Shown here piece by piece: positions 44,826 through 54,997 of a stretch of 64,000 nt of DNA (the first letter of the stretch is position 1; the number at the start of each line of letters is the position of its first letter). The DNA is from an uncultured Pseudanabaenaceae cyanobacterium (GTDB lineage Bacteria > Cyanobacteriota > Cyanobacteriia > Pseudanabaenales > Pseudanabaenaceae). Under the pieces are notes generated by a model that searched no databases, had not been told where the DNA came from, and worked only from the letters and a program-made list of their open reading frames with translations. The DNA is taken from the NCBI GenBank assembly GCA_937927915.1, contig CALGKB010000004.1, positions 62,001 to 126,000 on the forward strand. Direction: 5' to 3'. The position numbers and the translations under genes were made by a program.

Positions 44826-45578
44826 ATGATGAAGAAATTCCTGCCAACCCTTGTTCTCCCCCTTTGCTTAACTGCCCTTGGTCAGGCAGAGGCAATGACA
44901 GAGGCGCAAGTCCTGGAACGTCTCAGCGGTGTACCTGTCTTTACAATTACTGATGACAAGGGGGCACCCCTCCTAGCCACCAACAAACAGGCAGGAGACA
45001 GTCAGATTCTTTTATTCTTTCTCAATCCCAATGACGCCCAATCGATGCTCCAACAGGTGCAGACCACTAACCCTGAGCTGGGCAAAAAGGCAAGGGTGAT
45101 TGTCCGATCGATGAACGATGCCTACAGGGTGATCAAAGAGAACAAAGACAAAAAGCTTTCTTTTCAGATTGTACCCTCCAAGTCCAGTTTGGAGTCTGCT
45201 CGCATGCTGTTGACAGTCAATGGCAAGCCCCCTGAAAAGTTACCCAATATTCCTGTCTTTTTTGCTGTCGGCAACACCAGTGGACAGGAAGGTCTGCTGA
45301 CGATCGAGCAACAGGGGAAACAGTTTGTGCCTTTCTTCTTTGAACAGAACGATCTGAAAAACATGATCGACAATGCCGCTAAAGGACAGCCCAACATCGC
45401 CAAAAATGCCAAGATTCAGGTGGCAAATCTCTTCAATGTCCTTGATTCTATGCTGACAACGGATAAGAACAAACCCAGTCCTGATGTCGAAAAATTCACC
45501 TTTATTCCTTCCCGTGCTGCTTACGAATGGATTATTAAAAACCAAAATTCCACTGCCAACTCCCCTAGCCAAAAATAA
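44826..45578 (+). CDS. Tic22-like periplasmic protein
   Basis: The 251 residues carry a signal peptide (MMKKFLPTLVLPLCLTALG, then AEA at about 21-23) and a Tic22-like body: LSGVPVFTITDDKGAPLL, FFLNPNDAQSMLQQV, and the repeat-like second half IPVFFAVGNTSGQ and PFFFEQNDLKNMI. Tic22 is a chloroplast import component in plants; in cyanobacteria the homologue is periplasmic and is linked to outer-membrane biogenesis. The ATG at 44826 (or 44829) has AGGAG about 10 nt upstream. It lies between the CPBP gene and metH. Confidence 0.88.
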   Translation: MMKKFLPTLVLPLCLTALGQAEAMTEAQVLERLSGVPVFTITDDKGAPLLATNKQAGDSQILLFFLNPNDAQSMLQQVQTTNPELGKKARVIVRSMNDAYRVIKENKDKKLSFQIVPSKSSLESARMLLTVNGKPPEKLPNIPVFFAVGNTSGQEGLLTIEQQGKQFVPFFFEQNDLKNMIDNAAKGQPNIAKNAKIQVANLFNVLDSMLTTDKNKPSPDVEKFTFIPSRAAYEWIIKNQNSTANSPSQK

Positions 45579-45596
45579 ATCCCAGGGAAAATGAGC

Positions 45597-45602
45597 TACA
45601 AT
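45597..45602 (+). promoter_or_regulatory. Possible -10 element of metH
   Basis: TACAAT lies 29 bp before the metH ATG, with no -35 match. The 52 bp leader is too short to hold a cobalamin or SAM riboswitch, and I see neither. Confidence 0.22.
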
Positions 45603-45630
45603 CAAAACAGTCTGTAATTACGACTGGCTC

Positions 45631-48600
45631 ATGTCTCACCCTTTCCTGCAACGTCTACACAGTCCTGAGCGCCCTGTCATTGTCTTTGACGGCGGCATGG
45701 GAACAGCGCTGCAAATGCAAAACCTGACGGCAGCAGATTTTGGCGGTGCCCAGTACGAAGGCTGTAATGAATATCTGGTGATTACCAAACCAGAAGCGGT
45801 GGCAAAAGTGCATCGGGCTTACCTCGAGGCAGGGGCAGACGTAATTGAGACTAATACCTTTGGGGCTACCTCCATCGTCCTAGGGGAATATGACCTCGCT
45901 GGTCTTGCCTATGAGATTAACCAAAAGGCAGCAGCCCTGGCTAAGTCGATTGCCCAATCCTACTCTACCCCAGAGAAGCCGAGGTTCGTCGCTGGCTCGA
46001 TCGGTCCTACCACCAAACTCCCTACTCTCCTGCACATTCAGTTCGAGCAGATGGAACAGGCTTACCAAGAGCAGGTGCGGGGTTTGCTGGACGGTGGAGT
46101 AGACCTCTTAATTGTGGAAACCTGTCAAGATATTTTGCAGATCAAGTCGGCACTGAAAGCGATCGAGGCTGTTTTCCAAGCCCGACAGGAGAGGGTGCCG
46201 GTGATGGTGTCGGTGACAATGGAAACGACGGGCACAATGTTGGTGGGGACAGAAATCAATGCGGTAGTCACTATTCTGCAGCCCTTTCAAATTGACATTT
46301 TGGGCATGAACTGTGCCACGGGTCCCGATCGGATGACGGAACATATTAAATATCTCTCTGCCCATTCCCCCTTTGTCATCTCCTGTATCCCCAATGCTGG
46401 ATTGCCGGAAAATGTGGGGGGGAGAGCTGTTTATCGTCTGTCGCCGGCGGATTTAGCTCGCCATCTACGCTATTTTGTGGAAGAACTGGGTGTGCAAATT
46501 ATCGGCGGTTGTTGTGGGACAACCCCTGAGCACATTCGCGCTCTAGCAGAAATTGCCAAAGACCTGAAACCAAAACCGCGGCAACCTTTCAATCCCCCTA
46601 GTTGTGCTTCTATATACACCTCCCAACCCTACCAGCAGGAAAATTCTTTTTTAATCATCGGGGAAAGACTGAATGCCAGTGGTTCTAAGAAATGCCGTGA
46701 TCTTTTGAATGCTGAGGATTGGGATGGTCTGGTGGCGCTAGCCCGATCGCAGGTGAAGGAAGGTGCCCATGTCATTGATGTCAATGTCGATTATGTCGGT
46801 CGCGATGGTGTGAGGGATATGCGGGAATTGGTCTCCCGTCTGGTCACCAATATCACTCTGCCTTTGATGTTGGATTCCACCGAGTGGGAGAAGATGGAGG
46901 CGGGCTTAAAGGTGGCGGGGGGCAAGTGCATTCTCAACTCTACTAACTATGAAGACGGGGAAGAGAGATTTTTCAAGGTTTTAGAGTTGGCAAAGACCTA
47001 CGGCGCAGGGGTGGTAATAGGCACGATCGATGAAGAGGGGATGGCGCGCACGGCGGCGAAAAAGTTTCAGATTGCCCAACGGGCTTATCGACAAGCAGTG
47101 GAGTTTGGCATTCCCCCCTATGAGATTTTCTTTGACCCCCTGGCTCTCCCTATTTCTACAGGCATAGAGGAAGACCGTGGCAACGGCGCCGCAACGATCG
47201 AGGCAATCCGCCGCATCCGCCAGGAACTTCCCGACTGTCATATTTTGTTGGGGATTTCTAACATCTCGTTTGGTCTCAGTCCTGTTGCCCGTGTGGTGTT
47301 GAACTCTGTCTTTTTGCACACAGCCTGTCAGGCGGGGATGGATAGCGCTATTGTCCATGCCAGTAAGATTCTTCCTCTGCACAAACTTTCCCCCGAAGAG
47401 ATTGCCCTGGCGGAAGACCTCATCTTTGATCGTCGTCGCTTTGATGAGAATGGCATCTGTATCTATGACCCCCTGGCGGAATTTAGCAATCGCTATGCCG
47501 GTGTTTCTAGCAAGGAGGTCAAGACGGAAGACAGCAATCTCAGCATTGAAGAGAAGTTAAAACGCCACATCATTGACGGCGATCGGCAGAAGTTGGAAGA
47601 ACATCTGCAAGAAGCATTGCAGAAGTATGCCCCCCTAGACATCATCAATGACATTCTGCTGGAGGGGATGAAGGTAGTGGGAGAACTATTTGGGTCAGGA
47701 CAGATGCAGTTGCCCTTTGTCTTGCAGAGTGCGGAGACGATGAAGGCAGCGGTGGCTTACTTGGAACCTTTCATGGAGAAGGCAGAGGGTGCCCACAAGG
47801 GAACATTTGTGATTGCCACAGTGAAAGGGGATGTGCATGACATTGGCAAGAACTTGGTGGATATTATTCTCTCCAACAATGGCTACCGTGTAATCAACAT
47901 TGGCATTAAACAACCAGTGGAGAATATTATTGCTGCCTACGAAGAACATAAGGCAGACTGTATTGCCATGAGCGGTCTTTTGGTAAAATCCACTGCTTTT
48001 ATGAAAGAGAATTTGGAGGAGTTCAATCGGCGGGGAATTACGGTGCCGGTCATTCTCGGTGGTGCTGCCTTGACGCCGAAGTTTGTCTATGAGGATTGTC
48101 AACAGACCTACAACGGACAGGTGATCTACGGCAAAGATGCCTTCTCTGACCTCAACTTTATGGACGCCTATATGCAGGCAAAGGCGCAGGGCAGATGGGA
48201 CGATCGCTTGGGTTTTTTGGATGAAAACGGCAATCCCATCAAGGTGGAGTTAGAAAGGGTAGAAAAGAAAGAGGAGAAAGAAGAAAAGAAAGAAGAACAG
48301 GTCATCGATACCAGACGATCGGAGGCAGTCGCCATTGACATTCCCCGTCCGCAGCCGCCTTTCTGGGGTACCAAGATACTCAGTGCGGCGGAGATTCCCC
48401 TAGAGGAGGTGTTTTGGTATTTGGATGTGCAGGCGTTGGTGGCAGGACAGTGGCAATTCCGCAAGCCCAAGGAACAATCCCGTGCCGAATATGAGGAGTT
48501 TTTACAGGCAAAGGTCTATCCCATTTTGGCAGAATGGCGTGAGAAAATCCTGGGCGACCATTTACTGGAACCCCAGGTGGTGTATGGTTATTTTCCAGCA

Positions 48601-49152
48601 GTAGCAGAAGGCAATACGGTTTTTGTCTTTGATCCTGAAACGCAAACAGGAGAACCGATCGCTAGTTTTACTTTTCCCCGTCAGAAGTCAGGACGGCGTC
48701 TATGTATTGCGGATTTCTATGCCCCGCGGGAATTGGGTATGAAGGATGTCTTTCCTATGCAGGCGGTGACAGTGGGGGAAATAGCGACAGAATACGCCCA
48801 AAAACTGTTCAAAGACAATCAATACACTGACTATCTCTATTTTCATGGTTTAGCGGTGCAGATGGCGGAGGCATTGGCAGAGTGGACTCATGCTCGTATT
48901 CGGCGGGAACTGGGTTTGGCGGCGCAGGAGCCTGACAATATCCACGCTGTTTTGCAACAGAAGTATGTGGGTTCCCGTTACAGTTTTGGCTATCCCGCCT
49001 GTCCTAATATGCAAGACCAGTACACCCTCCTTGATCTGTTAGAAGCAAAACGGATTGGGATGTACATGGACGAAAGTGAGCAACTTTATCCCGAACAGTC
49101 CACCACTGCCATCATTGCCTATCACCCCGTTGCCAAGTATTTCAGTGCTTAA
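45631..49152 (+). CDS. metH: Cobalamin-dependent methionine synthase
   Basis: It transfers a methyl group from methyltetrahydrofolate to homocysteine. The 1173 residues hold four modules: a homocysteine-binding domain (1-320; zinc ligands include [11 protein letters not shown]), a pterin-binding domain (about 340-610; [15 protein letters not shown]), a cobalamin-binding domain (about 650-880; DVHDIGKN with the cobalt-ligand His near 736) and a reactivation domain (about 930-1173; [10 protein letters not shown]). A strongly charged Lys/Glu linker ([16 protein letters not shown]) sits between the last two. It follows tic22 by 52 bp. Confidence 0.96.
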   Translation: MSHPFLQRLHSPERPVIVFDGGMGTALQMQNLTAADFGGAQYEGCNEYLVITKPEAVAKVHRAYLEAGADVIETNTFGATSIVLGEYDLAGLAYEINQKAAALAKSIAQSYSTPEKPRFVAGSIGPTTKLPTLLHIQFEQMEQAYQEQVRGLLDGGVDLLIVETCQDILQIKSALKAIEAVFQARQERVPVMVSVTMETTGTMLVGTEINAVVTILQPFQIDILGMNCATGPDRMTEHIKYLSAHSPFVISCIPNAGLPENVGGRAVYRLSPADLARHLRYFVEELGVQIIGGCCGTTPEHIRALAEIAKDLKPKPRQPFNPPSCASIYTSQPYQQENSFLIIGERLNASGSKKCRDLLNAEDWDGLVALARSQVKEGAHVIDVNVDYVGRDGVRDMRELVSRLVTNITLPLMLDSTEWEKMEAGLKVAGGKCILNSTNYEDGEERFFKVLELAKTYGAGVVIGTIDEEGMARTAAKKFQIAQRAYRQAVEFGIPPYEIFFDPLALPISTGIEEDRGNGAATIEAIRRIRQELPDCHILLGISNISFGLSPVARVVLNSVFLHTACQAGMDSAIVHASKILPLHKLSPEEIALAEDLIFDRRRFDENGICIYDPLAEFSNRYAGVSSKEVKTEDSNLSIEEKLKRHIIDGDRQKLEEHLQEALQKYAPLDIINDILLEGMKVVGELFGSGQMQLPFVLQSAETMKAAVAYLEPFMEKAEGAHKGTFVIATVKGDVHDIGKNLVDIILSNNGYRVINIGIKQPVENIIAAYEEHKADCIAMSGLLVKSTAFMKENLEEFNRRGITVPVILGGAALTPKFVYEDCQQTYNGQVIYGKDAFSDLNFMDAYMQAKAQGRWDDRLGFLDENGNPIKVELERVEKKEEKEEKKEEQVIDTRRSEAVAIDIPRPQPPFWGTKILSAAEIPLEEVFWYLDVQALVAGQWQFRKPKEQSRAEYEEFLQAKVYPILAEWREKILGDHLLEPQVVYGYFPAVAEGNTVFVFDPETQTGEPIASFTFPRQKSGRRLCIADFYAPRELGMKDVFPMQAVTVGEIATEYAQKLFKDNQYTDYLYFHGLAVQMAEALAEWTHARIRRELGLAAQEPDNIHAVLQQKYVGSRYSFGYPACPNMQDQYTLLDLLEAKRIGMYMDESEQLYPEQSTTAIIAYHPVAKYFSA

Positions 49153-49153
49153 T

Positions 49154-49196
49154 TGGGGCGAGAGTTTGGGCATAATATTCTTGAGAGTGTGCCCCA
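49154..49196 (+). repeat. Inverted repeat in the metH-subtilase gap
   Basis: TGGGGC (49154-49159) pairs with GCCCCA (49191-49196) across a 31-base loop, beginning 1 base after the metH stop. There is no T-tract, so it does not look like an intrinsic terminator. Confidence 0.3.
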
Positions 49197-49209
49197 TTGA
49201 GGTAAACCT

Positions 49210-50688
49210 ATGCAACCCTGGGATGTGTGTTATACAGGTGGGATGGACGATCGGGGTATGCTCTACCCTGAGGTTTTCCCCCTCAATGTCACTCCTGGTA
49301 ATTCCCTCTCTACAGCCCTCGATATTGGCAATTTACAAGGGGAGTTTCGCTTTACGGATGCCGTGACGGTGACAGAACCGATCGATGTCTTTCGCTTTAC
49401 GTTAGCTGGTACAGGCAATCTCAGTATTGATTTAACCCAACTCAGTGCGGACGCTGACCTGTTTTTGGTGCGGGATTTCAATGGCGATCGGTTGGTCAAC
49501 AACAATGAAATCATTGCCAGCTCAGTACAGTGGGGCAGGGCGGCGGAATCTATTCGCCTTACCAACTTAGCGCCGGGGGAATATTTCCTGCTGGTGGAGC
49601 AATATCAGGGCAATACCACTTACAATCTGACAATTCGCACAGAAATTACTGCCCCTGCGGGTTCTAGCACCTTCAATCCCCTGTTTGGGTTTGGTTTAGT
49701 GGATGCGGCGGCGGCAGTGGGTATGGCATTGGGGGAGAAGATTCCTCCTCTCTCTCCCGTCCACTCGGGCGTGCCCAACAACTGGGGTGACCTCAATCTC
49801 ATCAATGTGCCAGCGGTGTGGGCAAAGGGCATCACAGGGGCAGGGGTGGTGGTGGCAGTTTTGGATACGGGGGTGGACATTGGGCATCCCGACTTAGCCC
49901 CCAATATCTGGGTCAATGGGGGGGAAATTGCCGGCAATGGCATTGATGATGATGGCAACGGCTTTGTGGATGATGTCAACGGCTGGGATTTTGGCGATCG
50001 CGATAACACCCCTCTACCAGGCAGGGAAAATGGCTCCAGCCATGGCACCCACGTAGCAGGTACGATCGCTGCTGTGCGCAATGGCATCACCACGGACAGT
50101 GGGGGCAATCAGTTTGAGGTGCAGGGGGTAGCGCCGGATGTGCAAATTATGGCGGTGCGGGTGTTGGGGGGCAGGTTTGGGAATACGGCTAGCACCTTGG
50201 CGCAGGGCATTCGCTATGCGGTGGATAATGGGGCAAATATCATCAACCTCAGTCTGGGGGCAAATATGAATAGCAGTGTCCTACGGTCGGCTCTGAACTA
50301 TGCCGAAGAAAAGGGAGTAATTGTGGTGGCGGCAGCAGGGAATGAGGCAAATCGGGGGGCAACGGTACCCAGTTTTCCAGCGCGGGATGCGGCTTTGGTG
50401 GATGTGGGCATTGCTGTAGGCGCCATCGATCGCAACGCTAATGTTGCCAGTTTCTCCAATCCCGCGGGGGTAGTGCTGGGGGAATTTCCCTTTGTGGTCG
50501 CCCCAGGGGTGAGCGTACTTTCTACTTTGCCCAACAATCGCTATGGCAGTTTCAGCGGTACTTCTATGGCTACGCCCCATGTGGCAGGGGTCATTGCCCT
50601 CATGTTGCAGGCTAATCCCAAACTCACACCCCGCCAAGTGGAAGAAATTTTGATGGCTACTGCCCGTCCCCTCCCCCTTTCTGCCTAA
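49210..50688 (+). CDS. Subtilisin-like (S8) serine protease with N-terminal PPC-like domain
   Basis: The 492 residues begin with a PPC-like beta domain (about 25-145; LSIDLTQLSADADLFLVRD and APGEYFLLVEQYQGNTTYNL). The catalytic domain (about 195-485) has D219 in AVLDTGVDIGHPDL, H278 in GSSHGTHVAGT, the oxyanion Asn near 378 and S452 in SGTSMATPHVAG. There is no evident signal peptide. The string FGFGLVDAAAAVGM (159-172), normally the last element of a subtilase, sits before the catalytic domain, an odd order. A calcium-binding-like DDDGNGFVDD lies near 246-255. Substrate unknown. Confidence 0.9.
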   Translation: MQPWDVCYTGGMDDRGMLYPEVFPLNVTPGNSLSTALDIGNLQGEFRFTDAVTVTEPIDVFRFTLAGTGNLSIDLTQLSADADLFLVRDFNGDRLVNNNEIIASSVQWGRAAESIRLTNLAPGEYFLLVEQYQGNTTYNLTIRTEITAPAGSSTFNPLFGFGLVDAAAAVGMALGEKIPPLSPVHSGVPNNWGDLNLINVPAVWAKGITGAGVVVAVLDTGVDIGHPDLAPNIWVNGGEIAGNGIDDDGNGFVDDVNGWDFGDRDNTPLPGRENGSSHGTHVAGTIAAVRNGITTDSGGNQFEVQGVAPDVQIMAVRVLGGRFGNTASTLAQGIRYAVDNGANIINLSLGANMNSSVLRSALNYAEEKGVIVVAAAGNEANRGATVPSFPARDAALVDVGIAVGAIDRNANVASFSNPAGVVLGEFPFVVAPGVSVLSTLPNNRYGSFSGTSMATPHVAGVIALMLQANPKLTPRQVEEILMATARPLPLSA

Positions 50689-50760
50689 TAATAGTTAGGA
50701 TAGATACAGTGAGGATAAACCTTCGTCTATATTTTGGCAGTAGTAGTTAGTGGAAAAGCT

Positions 50761-51042
50761 ATGTCTACGCAAACGATCGAGCGTACCAGTACAGTCCGTA
50801 AGTTAGCACCCCGCTATCGTGTCCTCCTCCACAACGACGACTTCAACACGATGGAGTATGTTGTAATGACGCTTATGCAGGTCGTCAACGGTTTAACGCA
50901 GCCCCAAGCAGTGGATATAATGATGGAAGCACACACGAACGGCGTTGCCCTCGTGATTACCTGTGTGAAGGAACACGCGGAATACTACTGCGAAGGCTTG
51001 AAGAGTAAGGGACTGACGAGCACCATTGAACCCGAAGACTAA
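50761..51042 (+). CDS. clpS: ClpS adaptor of the Clp protease
   Basis: ClpS delivers N-degron substrates to ClpC/ClpA. The 93 residues include YRVLLHNDDFNTMEYVV (the adaptor's NDD motif), VMTLMQVV, and the HTNGVALVITCVKEHAEYYC region that forms the rest of the pocket. The ATG at 50761 is preferred; the frame continues to 50734. A second clpS often occurs in cyanobacteria and is not seen here. Its 3' end overlaps the next frame by 17 bp. Confidence 0.94.
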   Translation: MSTQTIERTSTVRKLAPRYRVLLHNDDFNTMEYVVMTLMQVVNGLTQPQAVDIMMEAHTNGVALVITCVKEHAEYYCEGLKSKGLTSTIEPED

Positions 51043-51868
51043 CCCACTGCAGAAAATTCGCGCTCTCCATGCCCCCGGCAGAGTGGGGCTTTTTTTGTCC
51101 TGTCTCCTACTGTTTTGGCTGCCTATTGCTGTCCCCGTTTACTTGACGCTGGGGGAACGGAGTGGGACATATCTAATGATTTGGCTCTACTGTCTGTTTG
51201 TCTGGTTTATTGGCTTTTGGGGCAGACGGATAGAAGAACAACCCCGTCCCTATCACTACTACGGACTGCGGTGGGACAGACGGGCACTGTGGGAGTTACT
51301 GCTTGGTTTGGCGATCGGGGTAGGTAGCTATCTCTTGTTGCTGCAAATCCAGGTGTGGTTGGACTGGGCGCAGTGGCAGTATCTTAACGAGGCAGCTAGG
51401 TATGTTTTGCCTGGCTTGGTGTTGGGTTTGGCAGTGGGTGTAGCAGAAGAACTCCTGTTTCGCGGCTGGCTGCTGACGGAGTTGGAACGGGACTATAGCC
51501 CCAATCGCTCCCTCTGGATTAGTACGACTATTTTTGCCGTCTGTCATTTTTTGAGTTGGGAAGCGATCGTTTACCGCTGGACGCAGTTTTGGGGTCTCCT
51601 CCTCCTGGGGCGGAATCTGGTATTGGCACGGCGTTTGACCAAGGGGGGACTGGCATTGCCCATTGGTTTCCATGCCGGTTTGGTGTGGGCACACTCCGTT
51701 GTTGATATGGGGCGTTTATTCATGGGCTTGGAAGAAGTACCCTCTATCATCACAGGTATCAGAGGCAATCCTTTAGCGGGACTGCTGGGCTTGTTGTTTT
51801 TGTTGGGTCTGGGCAAAATTGCCGATGTGCTCCTCGCGCGGCAGAAAAAGGGGAAATTCCTACCCTAG
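51026..51868 (+). CDS. Second CPBP-family intramembrane metalloprotease
   Basis: The 280 residues are mostly membrane helices (about seven). The CPBP motifs are AEELLFRGWLL (142-152), FAVCHFLSW and GFHAGLVW. It is short and lacks the soluble insert of the other CPBP gene in this window. The start is uncertain: the frame opens at a TTG at 51026 within clpS, and a GTG at 51083 would give a shorter protein whose first helix begins at once. Substrate unknown. The tight position after clpS suggests co-transcription. Confidence 0.82.
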   Translation: MNPKTNPLQKIRALHAPGRVGLFLSCLLLFWLPIAVPVYLTLGERSGTYLMIWLYCLFVWFIGFWGRRIEEQPRPYHYYGLRWDRRALWELLLGLAIGVGSYLLLLQIQVWLDWAQWQYLNEAARYVLPGLVLGLAVGVAEELLFRGWLLTELERDYSPNRSLWISTTIFAVCHFLSWEAIVYRWTQFWGLLLLGRNLVLARRLTKGGLALPIGFHAGLVWAHSVVDMGRLFMGLEEVPSIITGIRGNPLAGLLGLLFLLGLGKIADVLLARQKKGKFLP

Positions 51869-51923
51869 TTTACGTTTCGCCGCTCCTAGGAAATAATGGA
51901 GTAACCGCACCTGGCGACGCACT

Positions 51924-52427
51924 ATGGCTGAGGCATCATATACCACCACTATAGACATCATGGATGAGCCGTTGGAGAGTTTCCACCGCTGGACGGGCTT
52001 TAACACGCACAAAGACCCCAACTGCAACACTAGGTTCCAAATGCGGGACTTTCCCATTGATGTAGGGATGGCTATCCTGGGCTATGCTATTCTCTGCGAC
52101 TGGTCGGTAAAATCCCGTAAGCTGGAGTTGAAAGATAAGACCAACATCCTATACGAAGTAAGAGGTTTTGGGGAACCGCGCCCTGTGCCCCTCCACCGCC
52201 AAAATTGTAGTGAAGAAGTGGCAAAGTTTTTGCAGGAACGCCTCATCCGCAGCCTTGATTTTTTGCGCGCCTGTTTCAAGCATTCCGATATTCCCCATGT
52301 CCATGTGATTTGTATGCGCAACTATTACATTATGAGTGCCGTCTGGCGCCCATACCAAAACAAACTATGGATGGTACCCGTCGACCAAATTGAATCTTTC
52401 CGCCAGAAGATCGATAACTCCCGCTAG
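51924..52427 (+). CDS. Conserved-looking protein of unknown function
   Basis: The 167 residues have no signal peptide or membrane helix. Features are a mixed charged N terminus, Cys residues at C34, C58, C95, C117 and C130, and [20 protein letters not shown] near the C terminus. I do not recognise the family. It begins 55 bp after the CPBP gene and ends within the CTAG that also stops pheT. Confidence 0.6.
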   Translation: MAEASYTTTIDIMDEPLESFHRWTGFNTHKDPNCNTRFQMRDFPIDVGMAILGYAILCDWSVKSRKLELKDKTNILYEVRGFGEPRPVPLHRQNCSEEVAKFLQERLIRSLDFLRACFKHSDIPHVHVICMRNYYIMSAVWRPYQNKLWMVPVDQIESFRQKIDNSR

Positions 52428-54826
52428 CTGCGCAAAATTACCGAAAACTTCTCCTCCAGCATATCTCGAATTTTTTGCTGTACAGGATTGACATCGGCAT
52501 CCGTCAAAGTGCGATCGGGGAGACGATAAACGAGACGAAAGGCTAAACTGCGATGACCGGGCGGCACGCCTTCTCCCTTGTATTCGTCAAAGAGGGTGAC
52601 TGACTCCAGAATGTCCCCGGCGGTGTGCACGATCGAGCGTTGAATTTCCGCTACGCTAATATCATTTTTGGCAAAGAAGGCAATGTCCCTGTCACTGGCA
52701 GGAAAGAGGGAAAAGGGTTGAAAGACAGGTACAGGACGATCGAGGACAGCTCCATAAAGCACTTCCAAGTCCAATTCAAAGACATAGATGTCATCGGGTA
52801 GTTCCCTTGCGGCGCGGTATTGGGGGTGCAGTTGCCCTAAAGTGCCCAAACGATCGCCATTGAGCCAGAGGGAGGCTGTTCTGCCCGGATGTAGACGGGG
52901 GTCCCTACAGTCCGGCTGGTATTCTACTGTCAAGTTAAAGCGATTAAAGACAGCTTCTAATAGACCCTTTGCCGTAAACCAGTCCAGGGGGGCAAGTGGT
53001 CGCCAGGAGCGCTCTGACCTGGTGCCTAAAATTCCTGCTACATGGTCTGCTTCTATGACTTCCCCCTCTTGCAGATGAAACACCCTTCCTATTTCAAAGG
53101 CAGGCACAACACCGTTCCCTTGGCTTAAGTTAAAACAGCAGGCATCCAGCAAGCCGCTAATCAAATCAGAGCGCAGGGCGCTGTATTCCTGGGCAATGGG
53201 ATTAGTTAACAGCACCTGATCCGACTGCCAATCATTGGGTAAGCGCAGGGAATTGTGCATCACTTCCGTCAACCCCAACCCCGCCAGACAGGTGCGCAAC
53301 TGCCGTAAAAATTCCTGCTCCCTGGGTAGATAACCTCCCTCCGTCAGAGCGGGTAGACTTTCGCTAAACCGATCGTAGCCATAGATGCGGGCAATCTCTT
53401 CAATTAAGTCGATGGGACGTTCAATGTCGGCATAGCGGTAGGGAGGCACTGTCACCTGCCAGGTATCTTCCCCTGCCTGTGTCAGACCAAAACCAAGGCG
53501 ACCGAGGGTGTCCTCCACAATGGCTGCTCCTATAGCGGTGCCGTCTTCTAGGTACCCCAATACACTCTGCACCTGGGCTAGGGTCAACTCGATCCGGCGG
53601 GTCAAGGGCTGGCGATAATCCACCATTGCCTGGGCGGTGATGGTACCCCCTGCCAACTCCTGCAGTAACTGCAAAGCATGCTGATTAGCCATCTCTAGGG
53701 AGGCATGGTTGACTCCCCTTTCATACCTAGCGGAGGCTTCTGTGCGCAAACCCTGACTGCGGGCTGATCGGCGGATCACTGCCTGGTCAAATAGTGCCGC
53801 CTCTAGCAGGATATTGGTCGTCGTGTCGCTCACTTCACTGCTCTCTCCCCCCATGACTCCAGCGAGAGCCACAGGACGATCGTTGCTGGTGATTAGCAAG
53901 TTCACTGCCTCCAGGGTGCGGTCTTGTCCATCTAAGGTGCGTAGGGTCTCCCCCTTACGGGCAAAACGGACACCAATTTTTAGCTGCGGGTCAAGGCGAT
54001 CGCGGTCAAAACTGTGGAGGGGTTGTCCCCACAGGAGTAGGATATAGTTGGTAATGTCTACTACGTTGTTGATGGGACGCATACCGCAAGCTTGCAGTTT
54101 TTGCTGCAACCAGGCAGGACTAGGGGCAACTTTCACTCCCTCGATCACTGTGCCAATGTAGGCAGGACAGGCTTTGGAGTCAGCGATCGTCAACCAGTCC
54201 GTGTTCGCTGTGGGCATTTGATCGGCAGAGGGGAGGGGTTCTACCGCCGGTAACTTCAATGTGCCCCCTGTTAGTGCCGCCACTTCCCTGGCAATACCCA
54301 CCATACTGAGAGCATCGGCGCGGTTGGCAGTGGAGGTGACTTCTAAAATCACATCGTCCAAACCCAAATAGGGGCGCACATCCGCTCCTAAGGGCAGCTC
54401 AGTGGCAAATTCATGGATACCCGCCGACTCCTTCTCCAAACCCAATTCCGCCAGGGAGCAGATCATCCCCTCCGATCGTTCGCCCCGCAGTTTTGCCGCC
54501 TTGATCAGCAGACCATTGCCCGCCTTGGGCAGAAATGTCCCCACCGTTGCCACCGCTACATACAGACCCGCCCGCGCGTTTGCCGCCCCACAGACAATCT
54601 GTAGGGGTTTTGCCTGCCCCACATCTACCTGACAGACCTGCAACTTGTCGGCGTTGGGATGGCGCTTTGCTTCTAAAATCTTGCCCACCACCACCCCGTT
54701 AGCCCAACTCCAGCGGTCTTCGATGTCCTCTACCTCAAACCCAGCCATAGTCAGTTTTTCCGCTAAGGCAGGGGCATCCAAGTCAAATTCCACTAACTCT
54801 CGCAACCACCGCAGGGAAATGCGCAT
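52424..54826 (-). CDS. pheT: Phenylalanyl-tRNA synthetase beta subunit
   Basis: The beta subunit of the (alpha-beta)2 enzyme; pheS is not nearby. The 800 residues include the N-terminal tRNA-binding/EMAP-like domain (about 40-150; [15 protein letters not shown]), the B3/B4 editing region ([10 protein letters not shown] later), the B5 domain, and a C-terminal ferredoxin-like anticodon-binding domain ([18 protein letters not shown], then [15 protein letters not shown]). I start at the ATG at 54826, matching [14 protein letters not shown] in homologues; the frame extends to 54877. It shares a 4 bp convergent overlap with the unknown gene. Confidence 0.95.
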   Translation of the reverse strand: MRISLRWLRELVEFDLDAPALAEKLTMAGFEVEDIEDRWSWANGVVVGKILEAKRHPNADKLQVCQVDVGQAKPLQIVCGAANARAGLYVAVATVGTFLPKAGNGLLIKAAKLRGERSEGMICSLAELGLEKESAGIHEFATELPLGADVRPYLGLDDVILEVTSTANRADALSMVGIAREVAALTGGTLKLPAVEPLPSADQMPTANTDWLTIADSKACPAYIGTVIEGVKVAPSPAWLQQKLQACGMRPINNVVDITNYILLLWGQPLHSFDRDRLDPQLKIGVRFARKGETLRTLDGQDRTLEAVNLLITSNDRPVALAGVMGGESSEVSDTTTNILLEAALFDQAVIRRSARSQGLRTEASARYERGVNHASLEMANQHALQLLQELAGGTITAQAMVDYRQPLTRRIELTLAQVQSVLGYLEDGTAIGAAIVEDTLGRLGFGLTQAGEDTWQVTVPPYRYADIERPIDLIEEIARIYGYDRFSESLPALTEGGYLPREQEFLRQLRTCLAGLGLTEVMHNSLRLPNDWQSDQVLLTNPIAQEYSALRSDLISGLLDACCFNLSQGNGVVPAFEIGRVFHLQEGEVIEADHVAGILGTRSERSWRPLAPLDWFTAKGLLEAVFNRFNLTVEYQPDCRDPRLHPGRTASLWLNGDRLGTLGQLHPQYRAARELPDDIYVFELDLEVLYGAVLDRPVPVFQPFSLFPASDRDIAFFAKNDISVAEIQRSIVHTAGDILESVTLFDEYKGEGVPPGHRSLAFRLVYRLPDRTLTDADVNPVQQKIRDMLEEKFSVILRS

Positions 54827-54997
54827 AGCCAACTCAATGCAAAGTAGGTCTATCTTAGCACTATAGGTTCTCCCCACCCCCCGCCATTAGTAAAATAAAT
54901 CCCATACTCGCCCAATCCGCCCCCCGACAGGATGACAGAGTGTTAAGATTTTAGTAGTTTGTACCTATCCCCACAGGACAAGATTAGGAGAAGAGCC
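54827..54997. promoter_or_regulatory. Divergent gap between pheT and the flavodiiron gene
   Basis: At 171 bp this is the largest gap in the window. It has an AT-rich stretch near 54943-54960 (GTTAAGATTTTAGTAG) and an AGGAG ribosome-binding site at 54986-54990 for the flavodiiron gene. I see no pheT attenuator leader and no tRNA. Confidence 0.3.

Noticed and set aside
45579-45630. Cobalamin or SAM riboswitch before metH
   Set aside because: Only 52 bp separate the genes and no B12-box-like sequence is visible.
49154-49196. Inverted repeat after metH as an intrinsic terminator
   Set aside because: The loop is 31 bases and no T-run follows.
54827-54997. tRNA or attenuator between pheT and the flavodiiron gene
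   Set aside because: No cloverleaf can be drawn and no Phe-rich leader peptide is present.
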